Of a DNA stretch of 37,994 bases, positions 35,187 to 37,994 are shown piece after piece. The notes under the pieces were generated by a model that was given only the letters and a program-made list of their open reading frames with translations, was not told the DNA's origin and made no database searches. The DNA is taken from positions 1-37,994 of IMG/VR virus record IMGVR_UViG_3300025769_013579; one strand, written 5' to 3'. Made by a program: the position numbers and the translations under genes. The stretch is from a virus. Every line of letters begins with the position of its first letter. Within the stretch, counting starts at the first letter, position 1.

Positions 35187-35512
35187 GGTGGAGGTAGGGA
35201 GAATTGAACTCCCGTCTTGTCCGTTTCCAAATCAAGGTCATTCACAAGGTTAGACTAGCTTTTATCGTCGGCAAGTCTCTAGACTATATTACTTGTTTCG
35301 CTACACACAAATAATCAAAAGCGTTTATAGGACAAAAATACGACTTTCTGTTTTTCGGTTGTCGCCACCTCAAGTCTAGTCAGGTTATTAAGCTGCTAGT
35401 GCTAGTTCTGCGTTGTTGTTTGCAGTTATAGTTTTAAGCGTTTTTAGTGAGCCACGCTTCCCTCACCCTTGCACCCATTCATCTTTCACGTCAATCGATT
35501 CCGGTTACCCCC
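35186..35512 (-). ncRNA. ssrA: Transfer-messenger RNA (tmRNA, one-piece, 327 nt)
   Basis: The 5' GGGGGUA pairs with UACCUCC before A73 and an encoded CCA, giving a 7-bp acceptor stem with G3-U70, the alanine identity pair. The T-arm is GGGAG-UUCAAUU-CUCCC. Upstream of the tag, GTGAG/CTCAC and AAGCGT/ACGCTT (35436-35466) form pseudoknot PK1, ending 12 nt before the resume codon. The tag frame is A-N-N-N-A-E-L-A-L-A-A followed by TAATAA. tmRNA with SmpB rescues stalled ribosomes and marks peptides for ClpXP through the LAA end. Length 327 nt compares with 363 nt in E. coli. It has a sigma70 promoter and an intrinsic terminator. No smpB is visible in the window, so host SmpB is presumably used. 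Confidence 0.96.
35385..35423 (-). other. tmRNA tag-peptide reading frame (ANNNAELALAA)
   Basis: Eleven codons start at GCA (35423) and end with GCT before two TAA stops (35385-35390). With the alanine carried by the tmRNA itself, the appended tag would be A-ANNNAELALAA. The ALAA end matches the ClpX/ClpA degron. GCA is chosen as the resume codon because it lies 12 nt after PK1, as in E. coli, and begins a GCAAAC pair common in tmRNA tags. Confidence 0.85.
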
Positions 35513-35522
35513 TAACAAAAAT

Positions 35523-35551
35523 GTTATACACCAAGTTTAAATAGTTGTCAA
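35523..35551 (-). promoter_or_regulatory. sigma70-type promoter of the tmRNA
   Basis: On the minus strand TTGACA (35546-35551, a perfect -35) and TATAAC (35523-35528, five of six matches to the -10) are separated by 17 nt. The expected start near 35516 leaves about four nucleotides before the mature tmRNA 5' end at 35512, which RNase P would remove. A host-type promoter points to transcription by unmodified host polymerase, probably early or throughout infection. Confidence 0.9.
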
Positions 35552-35717
35552 GTTTCATGTCGGAAGAAAATCGATCTTTTCTACTACTGAAGAACACTGA
35601 AAGCGTAATCTTAACGATCATTACTACAGTTATAGCTCAGAAAAGCAGTAAGAAATAAGAAAAAGTAAGAAAAGTAGAAAGAAGAGTTTTGATTTCGTTG
35701 TTTAACAGCTTGCAGCT

Positions 35718-35745
35718 ATTATAACGAAGCCTGAAAAGGTGTTAA
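35718..35745 (-). promoter_or_regulatory. Second sigma70-like promoter upstream of the tmRNA
   Basis: On the minus strand TTAACA (35740-35745, five of six) and a perfect TATAAT (35718-35723) are 16 nt apart. A transcript would start near 35711 and run through about 200 nt before the mature tmRNA. It may give a longer precursor or an additional small RNA. The pairing of elements is good but rests on sequence alone. Confidence 0.6.
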
Positions 35746-35757
35746 GGGAAAAAATGA

Positions 35758-36534
35758 TTAAATATCTAGTCCAAGGTCCATTTCACTTTCACTAGAATCT
35801 CCAAGGTCTTCTTTTTCCTCTTCGTATTCTGGTGTAGAAACATCTGGAAGTGTGTTGGCTAGTTCATCTTCAAACTTATCAAAATAGAGAAGCAAGTTTG
35901 TGATAAGGTAATCGTAGAAAACATTTTGATCTGTTTCGTCTGCTAGCATATCGTAGGCATCAACGATTTGTTTTTCTACCTTCTTAAATGTAACAGCAGC
36001 AAAGTTACGACCTGTTTCATTCTGGTCATCTAGTTTTACGAAATCATCCTCATCTGAATCGCCATCTCCATCAATATCAATGAACTCACCTTCTACAGAT
36101 TGTTCTTCTTTCCCGTCATCTTGTGGGTCTAGGTCAATTGATATTTTCTCTAGGAGAGTATCTCTATCGATTTCGTATTCTATATTTTCTGTTTGTTCTT
36201 CCCCTTGAGTTGCTGCTTCGATTGGGCGAAGGGTATTCTCAACGGCATGAACAATGTGGTTCTTAAATGAATCTCTCTGCTCTTTATCGCTGGTGAGCAT
36301 CTTGTAATCGTTTTCAATAGTTGGAATAATCTTTTCCAGCAAGTCAGCTAGAACATTGATACCAGTGCTACGACTAGCTTCCTCAGTACCTGTCTCAGCT
36401 TCAATAAGCTGACGGACTGCTTTCCTTATCTTCTCTTCAGCAAGTCTCTGTTGTTCAAGCTTTAGAGTAATTCTTTTACGAATGTGTTCTCTGATAAGTT
36501 CTTCAGCGATTAGTTCATTTCGGTTAATAGTCAT
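35758..36534 (-). CDS. Acidic protein with calcium-loop-like motif (258 aa)
   Basis: I use the ATG at 36534 (MTINRNELIAEELIREHIRK); an upstream extension would lie inside the previous gene. Residues 1-50 form a charged helix, 60-105 another helical block, then an acidic section with DIDGDGDSDEDD (153-164), which fits the DxDGDGxxDxxD calcium loop of thrombospondin-3/dockerin-type repeats. Residues 175-230 are helical and the C-terminus is again very acidic (SSESEMDLGLDI). The composition recalls scaffold or prohead-core proteins, which are acidic and helical, but no family is recognised. It is separated from the upstream gene by only 10 nt, so they are probably co-transcribed. Confidence 0.78.
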   Translation of the reverse strand: MTINRNELIAEELIREHIRKRITLKLEQQRLAEEKIRKAVRQLIEAETGTEEASRSTGINVLADLLEKIIPTIENDYKMLTSDKEQRDSFKNHIVHAVENTLRPIEAATQGEEQTENIEYEIDRDTLLEKISIDLDPQDDGKEEQSVEGEFIDIDGDGDSDEDDFVKLDDQNETGRNFAAVTFKKVEKQIVDAYDMLADETDQNVFYDYLITNLLLYFDKFEDELANTLPDVSTPEYEEEKEDLGDSSESEMDLGLDI

Positions 36535-36544
36535 AGTACTGTAA

Positions 36545-37994
36545 TTATCTCCGTCTTTGTCGTTTCGCTCTTCTAGTAGTACTTCTTTTTTTTGTGCCGC
36601 CGATTGGGAGAGAATATCCGCCGACAGCACCACCAGCCATGCCAGACATTTCTTCAATGGCTGTATCAATGAAACTGGTTACGTCTTCAGTAGTTGTAGT
36701 GAGCGCCGCCCAGATAGCATCAGCATCTGCATTTGGCGGAATATAAGAAACAAAAGTTTCCTTATCACCATCAGCAATAGCCTTTCTCATATCACGGGCA
36801 CTATAAACAACTCCAGCACGAGACTGAACTGGGTCTTCAACGATGTCCTCGACATTTACACCAGGGTTATGCCGCTCAGCATACGATTGAGCACGATCAA
36901 AGCGAGTATCCCCTACATCCTTGCTGCTCTTCACTAAAAGGATTGTATCTCCGTCTTTAGCAGTTGCTGGGTCAGCAACAAATTCATAGACTGCTTGGAC
37001 TGGGCTGCGGTAGTCTGCAATTTTTGCAGTGATGTTGGATTCTCCATTTTCGAGATATTCATCCCAAATCTTGAGAGCCTGTGCATTGCTTACTTCTGGA
37101 TAATCAACGGGAGAAATCAAAACAACAACTTCATCAACATCAGGTCGTTTAGCAATCTTATTTACATAATCAAAATGACCACGATGTGGTGGCTTAAACT
37201 TACCTGGGAAGAGTGCTATTCTCTTTCCGTCCTCTTCTGTAATAACTCTAGCATTAGCATTGAGAGATTCATTTGTTTTTCTTTTTAGGTTCCCATAACG
37301 GAACATTCCAAGAATCTGGTTCAATGGAGCGAAGTTACCAGCGAACTTATATGTGTGCCCGTTATAATCGAAGACCACCGCCTCAACTGGAGTAGTAATC
37401 TTAGAGAAGTCTTTGATTTTGTTTAGGTGTCGCTGCATAACAGCCATTGCTTCAGGGTTTTCAGTACCAACATTGGTAATTTCCCTTACAGCAGTTGCGA
37501 GTTCTTCTTTGAGTCGCATAACTTCTTTTTCGTTGTCTGCGATAAAGACACTCTCCAAGCCCTTAAGAAGATCTACTGTAAAATCGTGGATAGCAAGTTC
37601 CAATGGTTCGATAGATTGCTGGAGAAGTGATTTGCTTGTTGCGATTATAGCATTCAAATCCTGTAGGTCTTGTGGGTTAAGTCCCTTCTTTAGAGCCCTT
37701 AATCCCATATTTCCAGGAAGTTTAAGAATATAATTTATAATTTCTTCCCGCAGGTTTGGCGGAAGATCACTATCCATCCCGTTCATTAGTCTTTTGAACA
37801 TATAATCTACAACTGTAGAGTCGTCGTTTAGACCCTCTTTTCTCATTTCATTATTGATTTTAGAGACTGCCTTGTTTAGGGCTTCGCCGTCATCCTCAAT
37901 CTTTTTGATATCAACCATAGCACGACGAGCAAGTCTAAAGTCATCTTTATGGAGTTTCTGCTCCATTCTTTCCATAGCATCATCTAGAGTTTCT
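36545..37994 (-). CDS. Protein with NMNAT/cytidylyltransferase-type domain (partial, N-terminus outside window)
   Basis: The frame is still open at the right edge (codons for E-T-L-D-D-A precede a Met at 37975), so the true start is outside. The visible 482 residues comprise a helical N-terminal part (residues 1-195 from that Met), a short beta section with GHTYKFAGNFAPLNQILGMF, a nucleotidyltransferase domain (about 253-415), and a basic tail (TKKRSTTRRAKRQRRR). The transferase shows LFPGKFKPPHRGHFDYV with the HxGH motif (H264-R-G-H267) and YSARDMRKAI in the place of the ISxTxxR motif. Related enzymes join NMN or CTP-type nucleotides (NAD synthesis or lipid/sugar activation). The fusion to helical and basic parts is unusual; the substrate is unknown. 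Confidence 0.84.
   Translation of the reverse strand, partial: ETLDDAMERMEQKLHKDDFRLARRAMVDIKKIEDDGEALNKAVSKINNEMRKEGLNDDSTVVDYMFKRLMNGMDSDLPPNLREEIINYILKLPGNMGLRALKKGLNPQDLQDLNAIIATSKSLLQQSIEPLELAIHDFTVDLLKGLESVFIADNEKEVMRLKEELATAVREITNVGTENPEAMAVMQRHLNKIKDFSKITTPVEAVVFDYNGHTYKFAGNFAPLNQILGMFRYGNLKRKTNESLNANARVITEEDGKRIALFPGKFKPPHRGHFDYVNKIAKRPDVDEVVVLISPVDYPEVSNAQALKIWDEYLENGESNITAKIADYRSPVQAVYEFVADPATAKDGDTILLVKSSKDVGDTRFDRAQSYAERHNPGVNVEDIVEDPVQSRAGVVYSARDMRKAIADGDKETFVSYIPPNADADAIWAALTTTTEDVTSFIDTAIEEMSGMAGGAVGGYSLPIGGTKKRSTTRRAKRQRRR

Larger units (their letters stand above)
35513..35757. other. Non-coding leader region upstream of the tmRNA
   Basis: These 245 nt between the tmRNA and the acidic-protein gene hold the tmRNA promoter, a second sigma70-like promoter at 35718-35745 and a purine/pyrimidine-biased stretch around 35630-35700. 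I see no convincing gene. A 38-codon minus frame that runs into the tmRNA 5' end has no ribosome site and is most likely chance. No terminator is obvious after the acidic-protein gene. Confidence 0.7.

Noticed and set aside
35513-35629. 38-codon minus frame (MIVKITLSVFFSS...) ending at the tmRNA 5' end
   Set aside because: It has no ribosome site, overlaps the tmRNA promoter, and terminates within the first bases of the tmRNA; it is a by-product of these elements.
36535-36669. N-terminal extension of the acidic protein into the neighbouring gene
   Set aside because: It overlaps the C-terminus of the nucleotidyltransferase-type protein in another frame; the ATG at 36534, just after that stop, is more natural.
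1-37994. CRISPR arrays, insertion sequences, att sites, tRNA genes other than the tmRNA
   Set aside because: No regularly spaced repeats, no transposase or integrase motifs and no further cloverleaf were seen by reading; tRNAscan-type software would be needed to exclude degenerate tRNAs.

Overview
This window comes from the genome of a tailed, contractile-tail (T4-superfamily, myovirus-type) phage, probably marine. The evidence is a gp6/baseplate-J-type wedge protein, a gp25-family protein, a spike/hub protein with a peptidoglycan peptidase, a T4 gp55-type late sigma factor and a PIN-PhoH fusion. All sit in one block of minus-strand genes with almost no intergenic space and many ATGA/TAATG stop-start overlaps. 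Base composition is moderately AT-rich by eye. I cannot name the host. The one-piece tmRNA is unlike the split tmRNAs of alphaproteobacteria and many cyanobacteria, which argues weakly against those sources.

Layout in coordinate order (everything is transcribed leftward, so transcription runs from high to low coordinates). 1-20414: virion tail/baseplate module with a >=1622-residue structural protein running off the left edge, a 1222-residue LamG-like protein, a 495-residue DNRLRE-like protein, gp6-like, gp25-like, a 1927-residue giant protein, a spike-like protein, an M23 tail lysin and a small helical protein. 20430-21841: regulatory/small-gene cluster (gp55-like late sigma factor, a membrane-anchored small protein, an FmdB-type zinc ribbon, a 54-residue protein). 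21843-32283: a 10.4 kb carbohydrate cassette of twelve genes (six glycosyltransferase proteins carrying seven GT domains, three methyltransferases, a WbqC-like protein, a NodB-like deacetylase, a truncated UDP-glucose-dehydrogenase-type enzyme) plus one gene-tail remnant. 32293-35105: a Cas4/AddB-like Fe-S PD-(D/E)XK nuclease, a HEXXH metallopeptidase and a PIN-PhoH fusion. 35164-35551: a complete one-piece tmRNA (ssrA) with its own sigma70 promoter and intrinsic terminator. 35758-37994: an acidic protein with a calcium-loop-like motif, then a protein with an NMNAT/cytidylyltransferase-type HxGH domain that runs off the right edge.

How the parts may work together: the sigma factor would direct late transcription of the tail genes that follow it. 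The sugar cassette has no visible flippase, polymerase or membrane-spanning enzyme, so it looks suited to cytosolic glycosylation of a phage product (for example the Ser/Thr/Gly-rich tail proteins) or to changing host surface sugars. The tmRNA, PhoH, nuclease and nucleotidyltransferase-type genes look like takeover, stress or counter-defence functions. The strongest unusual feature is the phage-borne tmRNA, whose acceptor stem (G3-U70), T-arm, first pseudoknot, tag frame, promoter and terminator can all be read directly.
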